Notes: a model not told the origin generated them from the letters alone. A stretch of 50,790 nt of DNA from JANMDR01 sp031376425 (GCA_031376425.1 JANMDR010000132.1:1-50790); one strand, 5' to 3'; shown: positions 33,909 through 42,987, counted from the stretch's first letter. Translations and numbers: made by a program.

Positions 33909-36900
33909 ATGAACACGCGTGCCACCACCCTCATCACCCGTTCTATGCGGGCGTTCACCATCGCGGCATTTACCACCGGCGCACTGTGGAATCACAGCGC
34001 TGCGCAAGCGCAAAGCCAACCCGCTGTGCCTTCGCAAATTATCGATGCACTCAAGGTTTTACCGCTACCCGCGTGCGTTACCGCTGGCGCACCAACATTG
34101 AGTTGGTCTGATCTGGTTTCCAGCCTTAATGTGGCGCTGAAGCCGGAAGTAGCAGGCTCGGCATGGTTATCGGCGCGGCGTTGCGACTTAGCTTTGCATG
34201 TGCGTATGGACCCAGCTGGCCCTATCGCCTTTGCGGTGATTGAGAAGCCGATTTCCTTAACCTCATTGCCGAACTTAGGTGGCGAAGTATGGGGCAAATT
34301 GGGCAACGCTACCTTAAGTGTGCCGATATTTTCATTAAGTTTAAGTAGTCTCGGCCAAGTGCGCATTGCCCCGAATGATCTACCGCCAAGTTTGGTTACC
34401 GCCATGAACAGCACCGGTAAATACGGCGGCTTGAGCGCCATTACGGTGGATGTAGGAGCGCAATTGTTTAGCCACGCCGCCGTTGGCGGAACTTTAGGTG
34501 GGGTGCTTAAAACGGTATTAAACGCGCCTATTGATAATTTTTGGCTGCGCGCGGGCATGTCCATGCAAGCCCCTGCAGTAACGAACCAAGCTAAAACACA
34601 GCAAAGCCAAAACGCCATTAGAAACTCAAATTTAAGTAATCGCGTATTGGCGTTTAGATCAGCGCAACGCAATGTAGCGCGAGCTAGCACCGACGGCAAT
34701 CAAAGTGCATTATTTATGGAAATTTTAATGCCGCCCGGTACCGTGTGGAGAGGCCCTTTGCTAATGACGGAGTTGACCGTAAATGGTGCAACTATTTTTA
34801 TGGATGATTCCATTAGCATTGGTTTTATGGGTAACGTCAGCTTTGCCACCATACCCAATAAATCCTTTATTACCTCGTTTGAAATACCACTGACCGAAGC
34901 CAATACGGTTGATTGGAGCCAAGCGCAGTTAGCCATGTCTACACCCAGCACCATTAGCATGGAAGACTTCGCCAAAATAGCTATCTCGCTCAATTCGCAG
35001 GCGTCTGGCGCTTCCACCATGATGGAATTTAGACCGGCGCAGGCGGTGATGGATAATATGCAAAAAGCGCTTTATCCCCTATCTGCCTTCACCATTCAAA
35101 ACCCCAATGCGGGTAATGTGAGCTTTGCGGCGGGCGCGCCTTTTCCGAGCGTGAATTTATTCAATATCGTGCTGTTAAGCAAAAATGCCAGCGCCCGTGA
35201 TGGCACTAAAGGCCCGCTGCTATTAGTACGCGGCAGTCTTGGTGTTTTGGGGCAAAATTTTGCGGACACGGATACTAAATTTAGCAAATCAGGGCTGCAA
35301 TCAAGTTCTAAGGGCGGCTTTAATTTAAATATGAGCAAAGTGGGGCTAGGCTCTCCCGGCTTTGATGTGACCGCGCGCGTTAACGTGGATCAATACCAAC
35401 AACTGGTGGAACTCAATGGTAGGCTGGATGTACCGGTGCTGGCACGCAACGCCAAATTTAGTTTTGCCAATAACCGTATTGCCTTTAGCAGCCCCGCCAC
35501 CTGTGTGGTGCCGCTGGAAATTGGCGGTGGCGTTCCCTTACGGCCTAACATTGGCTTTGATGATGTGATGGGGGCGATATCGTCTTTTAGTATTGACCCT
35601 AAATTTGTTGCTAACTGCACCGCAGCGCAAATAGCCGCCATGGTAGCCGCTGTAGAAGATGCCGCAAAATACGCCGCTGAAGCCGCTGCAAAAGCCGCTG
35701 CCGAGGCCGCCAAAGCCGCTGAAGAAGCCGCCAAGGTGGCAGCCAAGGCTCTGGAAGATGCCGGTAAACTCGCTATCTCCGAGGCTTCGCAAGCCTGCTC
35801 GGCAGCAGCCAATGCCGCCGCCGGTGCCGTCACCAATGTGGGCACACAGGCCGTAAATGAAATTGGCAACGGCGTAAAAGATATTGCCAGTAAGGCCGCG
35901 CGTGGCGCGCAAGACGCCGTAAACGAGGTGCTTAAAACCTTCAAAATTGGAAGTGGCACCACCACCTGTGATCATCGTTACTATAGCGTAGGTGCGCCCG
36001 GCAGCGGCAAATTCCCCGACGTCGCTAGAACCGAATATTTATTAGGTCTGCACACCACTTTACTATCCTCCGGCCTGCAGGGCAAAAACTTGTTCTACAA
36101 AGTTGCTAACGATAACGCCAAGCGCGGCCCCGCCCATGATGGTTTTAAGGCGATGGAAACCACTTGGAATGCTTGGGCGAAAACCAAAAAAGACTTAACC
36201 ATTCCCACCTTTGCTGAATTTCACGCACAGCCCATTCCGGGCTATAGCGGTCAGACAATCAACACCGGAAGTTACGAAGCCCGCAGTTTTGAAGCACGGT
36301 TTAGACCCTTACTTGCCAAGCAATTAGCCCTCAACGACGCCGCCATTGAAACGCCTTACTTGGCAGGCTGGAAGCCGTACGTTGACGGCACGTGGATGCC
36401 CAAAACCACCGCTGAACACCAATGGTGGCGTTGCGCCACAGCGGGGCGCGCTAATGCGCCGATGTTTACTTCAGCACGCTTACGTCAAGTTAGTCTGCCC
36501 AGTGACGATATCGCCAGGAATCTCAGCCCGCAAGAATACGCCGCCCAGTTGGCAGGCTTTGCGGACTTGGTAAACAAAGAACGCAACGACATTCAAGCCC
36601 AAGCGGATTTCTATCGTGATTTTTCGCAACGCTGGCCTCTCGCCAATATCAACATCGTCAACGCCATCTACCAAAAGCTCAATAAAGATTTATTGCTAGG
36701 TTTACCCCGCGCCCGTGTGATCTATCCCTACTATCTTGACCCCATTCAAAAACGCGCAAAGGCGGCGTCCGATGCCGCCACCCCGCTATGGTATCCAGTA
36801 CAAAACGCCCCGGCTGGCTTACAACTAAAACGGGTGCAAAACGAAATGAATGATCTACGCACCAAGCTTGCACAACAACTCTATGAGCGCCACCGCATCG

Positions 36901-37199
36901 TGGGCAACCCCACCGAGTTCATGGCCGCAAAAGTAAAAGAATACAACGACGCCCGTGAAGCGCTCCGCGTGCTTGGCGTAAACCTAGCCACGCTAAATAA
37001 CGTCCCCATCGACCCCGCCGCTGCGGCCAGAGCCATCACCCGGGCAACTACCGCCTACGACACCGTACTAGCCACCCAAGCCAACGAACTAGTAGCCGAA
37101 AAAGCCGCCGAGAAATTTGCGGTAGCACAAGTTGATTTGGATAAATTAGAAATTTTGGTGCAGCAACTTGAAGGAATAGTGGCCGCGTTGAGTAGATAG
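33909..37199 (+). CDS. Very large exported protein of unknown function
   Basis: About 1,096 residues from ATG 33909, chosen for the GGGAGA ribosome-binding site 8 bases upstream and a signal peptide (MNTRATTLITRSMRAFTIAA, cleavage near AQA-Q). I do not recognise the family. The first half (about 35-560) looks beta-rich, with many G/N/S-rich strands and few charged residues. Residues of about 575-675 are a striking Ala/Glu/Lys helix or coiled coil with repeats such as KAAAEAAKAAEEAAKVA. After CDHRYY (about 690) the rest is mixed, with Trp and Tyr-rich stretches (AEHQWWRCATAG), ending in a helical tail (about 960-1096). It follows the NHL protein gene on the same strand, so the two may form a surface or periplasmic assembly; this is inference. 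Confidence 0.75.
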   Translation: MNTRATTLITRSMRAFTIAAFTTGALWNHSAAQAQSQPAVPSQIIDALKVLPLPACVTAGAPTLSWSDLVSSLNVALKPEVAGSAWLSARRCDLALHVRMDPAGPIAFAVIEKPISLTSLPNLGGEVWGKLGNATLSVPIFSLSLSSLGQVRIAPNDLPPSLVTAMNSTGKYGGLSAITVDVGAQLFSHAAVGGTLGGVLKTVLNAPIDNFWLRAGMSMQAPAVTNQAKTQQSQNAIRNSNLSNRVLAFRSAQRNVARASTDGNQSALFMEILMPPGTVWRGPLLMTELTVNGATIFMDDSISIGFMGNVSFATIPNKSFITSFEIPLTEANTVDWSQAQLAMSTPSTISMEDFAKIAISLNSQASGASTMMEFRPAQAVMDNMQKALYPLSAFTIQNPNAGNVSFAAGAPFPSVNLFNIVLLSKNASARDGTKGPLLLVRGSLGVLGQNFADTDTKFSKSGLQSSSKGGFNLNMSKVGLGSPGFDVTARVNVDQYQQLVELNGRLDVPVLARNAKFSFANNRIAFSSPATCVVPLEIGGGVPLRPNIGFDDVMGAISSFSIDPKFVANCTAAQIAAMVAAVEDAAKYAAEAAAKAAAEAAKAAEEAAKVAAKALEDAGKLAISEASQACSAAANAAAGAVTNVGTQAVNEIGNGVKDIASKAARGAQDAVNEVLKTFKIGSGTTTCDHRYYSVGAPGSGKFPDVARTEYLLGLHTTLLSSGLQGKNLFYKVANDNAKRGPAHDGFKAMETTWNAWAKTKKDLTIPTFAEFHAQPIPGYSGQTINTGSYEARSFEARFRPLLAKQLALNDAAIETPYLAGWKPYVDGTWMPKTTAEHQWWRCATAGRANAPMFTSARLRQVSLPSDDIARNLSPQEYAAQLAGFADLVNKERNDIQAQADFYRDFSQRWPLANINIVNAIYQKLNKDLLLGLPRARVIYPYYLDPIQKRAKAASDAATPLWYPVQNAPAGLQLKRVQNEMNDLRTKLAQQLYERHRIVGNPTEFMAAKVKEYNDAREALRVLGVNLATLNNVPIDPAAAARAITRATTAYDTVLATQANELVAEKAAEKFAVAQVDLDKLEILVQQLEGIVAALSR

Positions 37200-37216
37200 C
37201 GTTTGGGGTGTTTCAG

Positions 37217-37290
37217 CCTTGGGAAAATTTTACTTTACCCGCAAGAGATCTGTCGATAACTTTATCATCTCTCAGCGGGCTTTTCCAAGG
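37217..37290. repeat. Long imperfect inverted repeat (74 bases)
   Basis: The outer arms CCTTGG-GAAAA and TTTTCCAAGG match except for one base, and the inner arms CCCGC-AAGAGAT and ATCTCTCA-GCGGG match with a small bulge. The RNA would fold into a long stem. It starts 18 bases after the large gene's stop, so it could stabilise or end that transcript, or be a small mobile palindrome. Confidence 0.5.
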
Positions 37291-37391
37291 CAGTTACCTC
37301 TTATAAGTGAGCGCTGAAGCAATACCGCTGCGCGCAAAATCCATGCGGTCTAGAGCCCCCCCTGCCGGAGAAATTTTTAATCATGGCATAT

Positions 37392-37430
37392 ACCTTCTTA
37401 GCGATCCAGCTACACCAAGGAAGGTTTTTT
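37392..37430 (+). terminator. Rho-independent terminator candidate
   Basis: ACCTTC (37392-37397) pairs with GAAGGT (37420-37425), with an inner TAGC/GCTA pairing, and is followed by TTTTT. The stem is short but the T-tract is good. It would end plus-strand transcripts before the convergent LysR gene. Confidence 0.5.
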
Positions 37431-37518
37431 GAAAAGTAAAAAAAGATGCAATAGTTGGGTTGCTGCTTCATCAGACCCAACGTTGAATACCTTGAAAATA
37501 GTGTATTTTAGTGCGCCT

Positions 37519-38436
37519 TCAGGGTACGCGAGAGGAATTCTCCTTGCCCTGCGCTTTCAGCACGGTGATCAACTGCCGTAACGCTGGCAGCATATTGCTT
37601 TTGTTGTGGTAAAACAAATAGAGATAGCTGCCCGCGCCTTGCCAGCTTGGAAGCAGCGGTATTAGTCGCCCCGCTGCGATGTGCGCGTTAACCAACCCTT
37701 CGTATAGCCGTGCAATGCCTAAGCCCGCTAACGCGGCTTGCAGCATCATGTCGTTATCATTAAAAACTAGCGTATCGGTTGGTTTAATTTTCACAGTTTT
37801 ACTGTTTTTTTCAAACGGCCAAGCAAACAAGTTTCCAGCAGTTTGGAAGCGAAAATGTATGCACTGGTGAGCCAGTAATGCTTCAGGCGAGGCTGGAGTA
37901 CCATGTTGTGCGATGTAGCTCGGTGATGCAACAACCACAGCACGCACAGGCTTGCCCACGCGGATGGCTACCATGTCTTTATCAACAACACTCCCAAATC
38001 TTATCCCTGCATCGTAGCGGTCGGCCACAATATCAACCACGCCGCTGCCAATCGTGAGTTCCAGCTCAATGTCTGGGTTATCGGCTAAAAATGCGGGTAA
38101 AACCGGCCACAAAATTGTGTCTGCCGCGTATTTAAATGTGGTGATGCGAAGCTTTCCCGCTGGTTTAGCTTTAAGTTCGCGCAGCGTCGATAGCTCAGTA
38201 GTGATGCTCTCCAATGCAGGTTGCAGTGTGCGCAGCAGCTGTTGGCCAGCCGCTGTGGGCGCAACACTACGGGTTGTGCGCGCCAGCAAACGCAGGCCTA
38301 AGCGGGTTTCCAGCGACTTCACCGCGTGGCTCACAGCCGAAGGCGACATGGAAAGCCTCGCGGCGGCTTTGGAAAAACTATTTTCGTCGGCCACCACGGC
38401 AAAAAGTGCCAAATCGTTCAACTCAATACGGCTCAT
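37519..38436 (-). CDS. LysR-family transcriptional regulator
   Basis: A 305-residue regulator. The winged helix-turn-helix occupies about 4-64, with AVVADENSFSKAAARLSMSPSAVSHAVKSLE. The effector domain (about 90-295) includes GKLRITTFKYAADTILWPVLPAFL and DAGIRFGSVVDKDMVAIRVG, typical of the subgroup whose members often control a divergent neighbour. The divergent gene is a TonB-dependent receptor, its first candidate target. An inverted repeat at 38453-38475 lies just upstream of its start. The stop is 88 bases beyond the terminator of the convergent gene. Confidence 0.9.
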   Translation of the reverse strand: MSRIELNDLALFAVVADENSFSKAAARLSMSPSAVSHAVKSLETRLGLRLLARTTRSVAPTAAGQQLLRTLQPALESITTELSTLRELKAKPAGKLRITTFKYAADTILWPVLPAFLADNPDIELELTIGSGVVDIVADRYDAGIRFGSVVDKDMVAIRVGKPVRAVVVASPSYIAQHGTPASPEALLAHQCIHFRFQTAGNLFAWPFEKNSKTVKIKPTDTLVFNDNDMMLQAALAGLGIARLYEGLVNAHIAAGRLIPLLPSWQGAGSYLYLFYHNKSNMLPALRQLITVLKAQGKENSSRVP

Positions 38437-38452
38437 AAATGCCTTTATTAGT

Positions 38453-38475
38453 GCATAAAATTCATGAGCTTATGC
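38453..38475. promoter_or_regulatory. Inverted repeat upstream of LysR, candidate operator
   Basis: GCATAA and TTATGC are perfect 6-base arms spaced by 11 bases, 17 to 39 bases upstream of the LysR start. The position fits an autoregulatory site that could also act on the divergent receptor gene. Confidence 0.35.
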
Positions 38476-38550
38476 TGATTAGGCTACCTAGTCAAAATAT
38501 AGTAACTCACTTATTCTTGGACTCTTCTTTAAATTAAGCGCCTAACCAAC

Positions 38551-38622
38551 ATGAAATTAAAACGAATAACTACCGTGTCCGCGTTAAACGTCTCTGCTGA
38601 CCCCAAACGGTGCGCACAGTGA
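38551..38622 (+). CDS. Possible 23-codon upstream reading frame coupled to the receptor gene
   Basis: From ATG 38551 the frame reads MKLKRITTVSALNVSADPKR and three more residues to a TGA at 38620-38622. That stop overlaps the GTG at 38619, a likely start of the receptor, as GTGA. The arrangement is what translational coupling looks like. No strong ribosome-binding site is visible before the ATG and no product is recognised, so the call is weak. Confidence 0.25.
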   Translation: MKLKRITTVSALNVSADPKRCAQ

Positions 38623-40550
38623 TACGCAAAAATGTGTTGTATCTTGGTGCCACCTGCGTGCTCACGTTATTCCCACTGAGCGCGCTCGCGCAACGCACCG
38701 CAGCCAATGTCGTCATGCAAGCTGATGATGCGTTTGGCAGCACAGTAGGCGACGAAAAAATAGGTATTTATACTACGACAAATGTACGGGGGTTTTCGCC
38801 CGTTAGTGCAGGCAATATCCGAGTAGAAGGGCTTTCGTTTGACCGCCCCGCTACGTTTACAGGAAGGCTCGTTAGCGGCAACACTATTCGCATCGGCATT
38901 TCGGCGCAGGGCTATCCTTTTCCTGCGCCCACAGGAATCGTTGACTTTACCTTACGTAAACCTAGCAACCAAGCGGTCGCCTCCGTTGGTATTGCGTACG
39001 GACCGCTCGGTGGAAAATCGATGGAAATTGATGCGCAACTCCCGCTTGACGCAGACCGCTTTGGACTAACCATTGGTGCTGGACGCTATCTTGATGCCTC
39101 AGCTTACGGTTCTGAATCCGTTACCAACGCCATGGCCTTAAGCGCGCGTTATGCGCCTAATGCTAGCGTTGAAATTCACCCGTTTTGGAGTCGCATCACC
39201 TATCGCGATGACGAAGCGCAACCCTTAATTTTTACCCAAAGCGGTATCGCGCCGCCAGCAATTACGGCAGGGCAATTTTTTGGCCAGCAGTGGACAGACA
39301 CTTCTGGAATCTCAGATAACTACGGCCTGATTGTGAAAGGACGCTTCAGCGGGCTAGACATTTTGGCGGGTGGCCTAAGGTCAATTTGGCGCGTAAATAC
39401 AACGGCAGCTGATTTACTGCTAAACGTAGACACTCGCGGCCGCGTCGGTAATCGTACCGTTATTTTGCAGGGCGACGACCAGTACGCAGCCACGTCTGGC
39501 GAAGTGCGTATCAGTCGCACGATGGATGAAGCCAATCGTCGCCATACGGTAATTGCAATGCTAAAAACTAGAAAACTCCTTCGCGATTACGGTGGTGCGC
39601 AAACCGTAAACATTCCATCCAGCCAAATCGGTGAAGCCAATCCGATACCTGCACCACTTCGTGATCAAATAGCTAACACTGCTGCTGATCGCATTTCGCA
39701 AACAACGGTAGGCATTGCCTATCAAGGCAAATGGCTGCGGATGGGAGAACTTAGCGTTGGCGTGCAGCGAGCGCACTACAAGAAAACATCATCTCCAACC
39801 GCGTTATTCAGTAGTAGCACCCCCACGCTTGTCAACGCCAACGCGGCAGCGTATGTAACCGATCACGTCGCCGCCTACCTTGGTTACACCAAAGGCCTCG
39901 AAGAAAGCCCCAGCGCGCCGCTAGAAGCGATAAATCGTAATGAGTCTCCCCCTGCCATTATCACCGCGCAAAAAGAGGCAGGACTACGCTGGAAAGCAGG
40001 TGACAAAATAGCGATTGTTTTGGGCGTGTTCGATATTGAAAAACCCTATTTTAATTTGAACGTCTCGCGGCAATTTATGCGTTTAGGCAGCGTACGCCAT
40101 CGCGGAGTAGAGTTTTCAACAACGGGCAAACTAGCGCCCAATTTTACTGCTGTGCTTGGGAGTTTAATGATGGATAGACACGTAACTAGTACGACTAACA
40201 ATGCCAGCGGCGATGTAAGTGCTAGTTGGATGCCGATTGGCGCATTTCGTTATCAGACGTTTCTTAACGTCAACTACGTCCTTTCGGCGCAACCGGCAGT
40301 GTCATTCACCGCAGCGATAGAAAACAGTAGTAAACGCGTCAGCAACACCGCCAACAATGAATTTTTACCTGCCCGCACTACCGTTAGTCTAGGCGCACGT
40401 TATAAATTTAAAGTTGGCGACAAACCCGCATTGATCCGATTGCGCATGGATAATATTTTTAATAAATTCGCTTGGGACATTACTAGCAGCGGCGCATTTA
40501 TCGTCAATAGCCCACGTCGATACACAATAGATTTTGGCGTAGATTTATAG
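38619..40550 (+). CDS. TonB-dependent outer-membrane receptor
   Basis: About 643 residues from GTG 38619; GTG 38610 is an alternative start. A signal peptide (MIRKNVLYLGATCVLTLFPL, cleavage near ALAQ-R) leads to a plug domain (about 30-140) with DDAFGSTVGDEKIGIYTTTNVRGFSPVSAGNIRVEGLSF, then an outer-membrane beta-barrel of alternating strands that ends RRYTIDFGVDL, with a late RLRMDNIFNKF segment typical of these receptors. No clear TonB box is visible. It would import a siderophore or other large nutrient using TonB energy. The divergent LysR gene may regulate it. Neither the substrate nor an adjacent transport gene is apparent. Confidence 0.8.
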   Translation: MIRKNVLYLGATCVLTLFPLSALAQRTAANVVMQADDAFGSTVGDEKIGIYTTTNVRGFSPVSAGNIRVEGLSFDRPATFTGRLVSGNTIRIGISAQGYPFPAPTGIVDFTLRKPSNQAVASVGIAYGPLGGKSMEIDAQLPLDADRFGLTIGAGRYLDASAYGSESVTNAMALSARYAPNASVEIHPFWSRITYRDDEAQPLIFTQSGIAPPAITAGQFFGQQWTDTSGISDNYGLIVKGRFSGLDILAGGLRSIWRVNTTAADLLLNVDTRGRVGNRTVILQGDDQYAATSGEVRISRTMDEANRRHTVIAMLKTRKLLRDYGGAQTVNIPSSQIGEANPIPAPLRDQIANTAADRISQTTVGIAYQGKWLRMGELSVGVQRAHYKKTSSPTALFSSSTPTLVNANAAAYVTDHVAAYLGYTKGLEESPSAPLEAINRNESPPAIITAQKEAGLRWKAGDKIAIVLGVFDIEKPYFNLNVSRQFMRLGSVRHRGVEFSTTGKLAPNFTAVLGSLMMDRHVTSTTNNASGDVSASWMPIGAFRYQTFLNVNYVLSAQPAVSFTAAIENSSKRVSNTANNEFLPARTTVSLGARYKFKVGDKPALIRLRMDNIFNKFAWDITSSGAFIVNSPRRYTIDFGVDL

Positions 40551-40869
40551 GGGTGCGACTACACCGGTTTGGGTTGTTTAACTAGGGCACTTGACCGAAA
40601 GAAGCCTTCAAATTTTGTGGTACAAGTTCGTTGGCGGAGACAATGCAATTTCACTTTTATTGGGAATAGTACTGTTGCGCCGCGCAATTGAGTGGTCTGC
40701 TTTGATTTATGGTTCATGCTAAACTAAAAAATATGCGATAAAACGCAAAGCTCAAAAAAACAATTAGTAGCGTCTTGCCGCTTACTGCGTGACGAGGCGC
40801 TCGTGGTTCGTTAGCCGCTTGACGAATCATGACGCTTTAAGCACATCAATCACCTAACAGGAATTAATC
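40551..40869. other. Intergenic region upstream of the DUF1428 gene
   Basis: This 319-base gap holds no supported gene. It contains a small palindrome ACGAG-GCG-CTCGT (40792-40804) between two copies of GCCGCTT, and the ribosome-binding site AGGAA before ATG 40870. No convincing promoter hexamers were found. Confidence 0.4.
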
Positions 40870-41220
40870 ATGAACTACATTGATGGCTATGTTGCTGCAG
40901 TACCTACCGCAAATCGTGAATCTTATCGCGCTTTTGCGGTAAAGATGGCCGCTGTATTCAAGCGGCATGGCGCACTCAGTGTGACTGAAGCATGGGGGGA
41001 TGATGTGCCCGAAGGCAAACTTACTTCATTTCCGTTTGCAGTAAAATGTGAGCCGCATGAAACTGTGGTGTTTTCTTGGATTACTTGGCCATCGCGTGCC
41101 GCCCGTGATGACGGTTGGAAACTGGCGATGGCTGACCCAGAGATGGAGCATGGCGGTATGACGCTGTTTGATGGTAAACGCTTGATCTACGGTGGGTTTC
41201 AGGCAATTGTTGAGGCGTAA
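40870..41220 (+). CDS. DUF1428 (YbaA-like) protein
   Basis: A 116-residue cytoplasmic protein with a dimeric alpha/beta-barrel type fold expected from the family. The stretches YIDGYVAAVP, HGALSVTEAWGDDVPEGKLTSFP, ETVVFSWITWPSRAARDD, MADPEM and FDGKRLIYGGF are characteristic. The family has no established function. The start is supported by AGGAA 8 bases upstream. It converges on the orphan sigma gene with only 23 bases between stops. Confidence 0.9.
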   Translation: MNYIDGYVAAVPTANRESYRAFAVKMAAVFKRHGALSVTEAWGDDVPEGKLTSFPFAVKCEPHETVVFSWITWPSRAARDDGWKLAMADPEMEHGGMTLFDGKRLIYGGFQAIVEA

Positions 41221-41243
41221 CTTTGGACTAGCGGCCGATCGAA

Positions 41244-41840
41244 CTAGGCCGTGCCACCACGCACAATATCAGTCGCAAACACGCGGCCAAAGCGTAAATC
41301 GCGGTCTACTGTCGGGCCAGAAATTTCCAGCAGTTTGGCAATAGCATCACGCTCCATGCCAGCAAAATAAGTCAAATGCATTACCTGTGCGCAGCGCGGA
41401 TGTTCTTTATCAAGCCGCTGCAACGCCTCATCCAGTGCAATTAACTCAATCGCGGCATCGCTGCCATCCACGTCCACATCTGAAAGCGTCACCCGAACCC
41501 ATTCACCGCCACCGCGTTTATCGCGCAGATTGGTGCGGGCATGATCAAGCAAAAGGCCACGCATTTTAAGCGACATCATCGCTAAAAAGTGCCCGCTATT
41601 TTTAAGTGCTATATCAGATTCGCCCATGCAGATGATAGCTTCATGGAGTACTTCTGTAGGCGAAAGCGACACCGCTCCACCGGCATCGCGGACACGTCCT
41701 CCAGCGATCCGTCGCAGTTGCGCGTAGCAAGCTTCGATCAGTTCATTAAACGCGGGACTGCGCAGTCCCGCGTTTGAAGCGTGCCATGCTTCGAGCAAGC
41801 GCGTAAGCGAGTTTTCGGTTCCAAGTGGAAATTTCATCAT
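41244..41840 (-). CDS. Orphan ECF-type sigma factor of the kinase-associated family
   Basis: A 198-residue paralogue of the sigma factors at 20606 and 24980. The open frame runs further upstream, but ATG 41838-41840 (or the next codon) gives an N-terminus aligned with the paralogues (SLTRLLEAWHASNAGLRSPA). Region 2 carries S60-P61-T62-E63 where other ECF factors are acidic, and ends MSLKMRGLLLDHARTNLRDKRGG. Region 4 (about 135-192) has MERDAIAKLLEISGPTVDRDLRFGRV. No kinase gene adjoins it: the next genes are DUF1428 (convergent) and DUF4337 (divergent). It may be served in trans by one of the kinases near 17-25 kb. Confidence 0.87.
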   Translation of the reverse strand: MMKFPLGTENSLTRLLEAWHASNAGLRSPAFNELIEACYAQLRRIAGGRVRDAGGAVSLSPTEVLHEAIICMGESDIALKNSGHFLAMMSLKMRGLLLDHARTNLRDKRGGGEWVRVTLSDVDVDGSDAAIELIALDEALQRLDKEHPRCAQVMHLTYFAGMERDAIAKLLEISGPTVDRDLRFGRVFATDIVRGGTA

Positions 41841-42100
41841 GATTCGCGATACACCTATAAATCTGCGGGGAAAATTATGCGCTCGCCAAAGTCTCAGCGT
41901 CATGCTTCGTTATCGCTAAATTCGATGGGAATAATCATCCATGCAAAAATAAAATACCAAACAAGCAACTTAATTTTTTAAACCGTGATTATTTAAGCTA
42001 TAAAAAACGTTAATCAAAGTATCACCCAGTTCATTTCAAACACACCCTATTATGCGCCTGACTAAATGTTGGCGCGTTCAAATTGAGAAAGCAATAAATT

Positions 42101-42838
42101 ATGTCCGTCGGCCACGCTCTCCACCAAGCAGAACACATCGCCCATTCCAAACATCATGATAATGGTCATGGCGGTGATAAGTTGGGTATCTATATTGGCG
42201 TGACAATGGCGATTTTAGGTGTATTGCTTGCACTTTGTTCGGCATTAGTGGGCTCAGAACGCACTAAACTCGTGCAACAACTAGTGGCACAACAAAACGC
42301 CCATGCAAAATATCAGGCGCAAGATGTAAAACACCGTGTAGCGTTTCTTTCGCTCACCCAAGTTCATGCCACCACCTTTACTGGTGCCGTGGGTAGCGCA
42401 CCGGTAGTGAATAAAGCGGATGTACTTAGCTTGGTTAATTCAGTTAAGCGCTACTTGGCGGAATCCGTACTCGCTAAAGAATGGACCAATGCCTACGATG
42501 CCACAATCGCTGCGCATATGCATGCGCAGGAAGAATTTGAGCACGGATTGCTACTCTCAGAAATCGGTATTGTCATAGCCTCAATTGCCCTGCTGATGCA
42601 ACGCCGTTTGCCGTGGATTTTCTCCATCGTTCTGGCTGCCGCCTGTATCTTTGTGTTGGTAAAAACCCAACTGCATGTAAGTGCCGAAGTAAAAGCCGCG
42701 TCCGCCAATATTGCCAGCACGCAAGCCAAATATGAGGCAACGCGAAAAGCGAACAAAACAACTGACGCCGAGGAACAATTGGTGAAGGAAATAAGCGATT
42801 GGGCAAATGCGCCGACTGTGGCGACTGTAAGGAAATAG
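42101..42838 (+). CDS. DUF4337 membrane protein
   Basis: A 245-residue inner-membrane protein. A His-rich N-terminus (HALHQAEHIAHSKHHDNGHGG) precedes a first membrane helix (about 29-48), a soluble helical part with YQAQDVKH, and two further helices (about 148-163 and 169-185), then a coiled-coil tail (about 190-235). The order and the WANAP end fit DUF4337. The function of the family is not known. The gene is divergent from the orphan sigma factor, so it is a possible target of it. A bidirectional terminator follows. Confidence 0.75.
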   Translation: MSVGHALHQAEHIAHSKHHDNGHGGDKLGIYIGVTMAILGVLLALCSALVGSERTKLVQQLVAQQNAHAKYQAQDVKHRVAFLSLTQVHATTFTGAVGSAPVVNKADVLSLVNSVKRYLAESVLAKEWTNAYDATIAAHMHAQEEFEHGLLLSEIGIVIASIALLMQRRLPWIFSIVLAAACIFVLVKTQLHVSAEVKAASANIASTQAKYEATRKANKTTDAEEQLVKEISDWANAPTVATVRK

Positions 42839-42913
42839 AAAGTTAATTTTAAATTAAAATCTTTGAGGAGGGTTGAGGGAGGATCTAATTAAATTTGCTT
42901 CAGTCTGTCGATA

Positions 42914-42956
42914 AAAAAACCGCTTATCAATTCCTCGATAAGCGGTTTTTATTTTG
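42914..42956. terminator. Bidirectional rho-independent terminator
   Basis: ACCGCTTATC (42919-42928) and GATAAGCGGT (42937-42946) form a perfect 10-base stem with an 8-base loop, with A-runs on the left and T-runs on the right. It ends the DUF4337 transcript and, on the other strand, the ribosomal operon. Confidence 0.9.
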
Positions 42957-42987
42957 CCGATGTTGCTGGCAATATTTTTCTTAAAAC

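Larger units (their letters stand above)
37200..37518. other. Convergent intergenic region with two hairpins
   Basis: This 319-base gap separates the large exported protein from the LysR gene on the opposite strand. It holds a long inverted repeat at 37217-37290 and a terminator-like hairpin at 37392-37430. I see no gene in it. Confidence 0.5.

Noticed and set aside
35390..35975. Minus-strand frames opposite the Ala-rich segment of the large exported protein
   Set aside because: They are low-complexity complements of the Ala/Glu/Lys codons in the plus-strand gene.
38551..38622. Frameshift at the start of the receptor gene
   Set aside because: The receptor has its own complete signal peptide after GTG 38619, so no upstream coding piece is needed.
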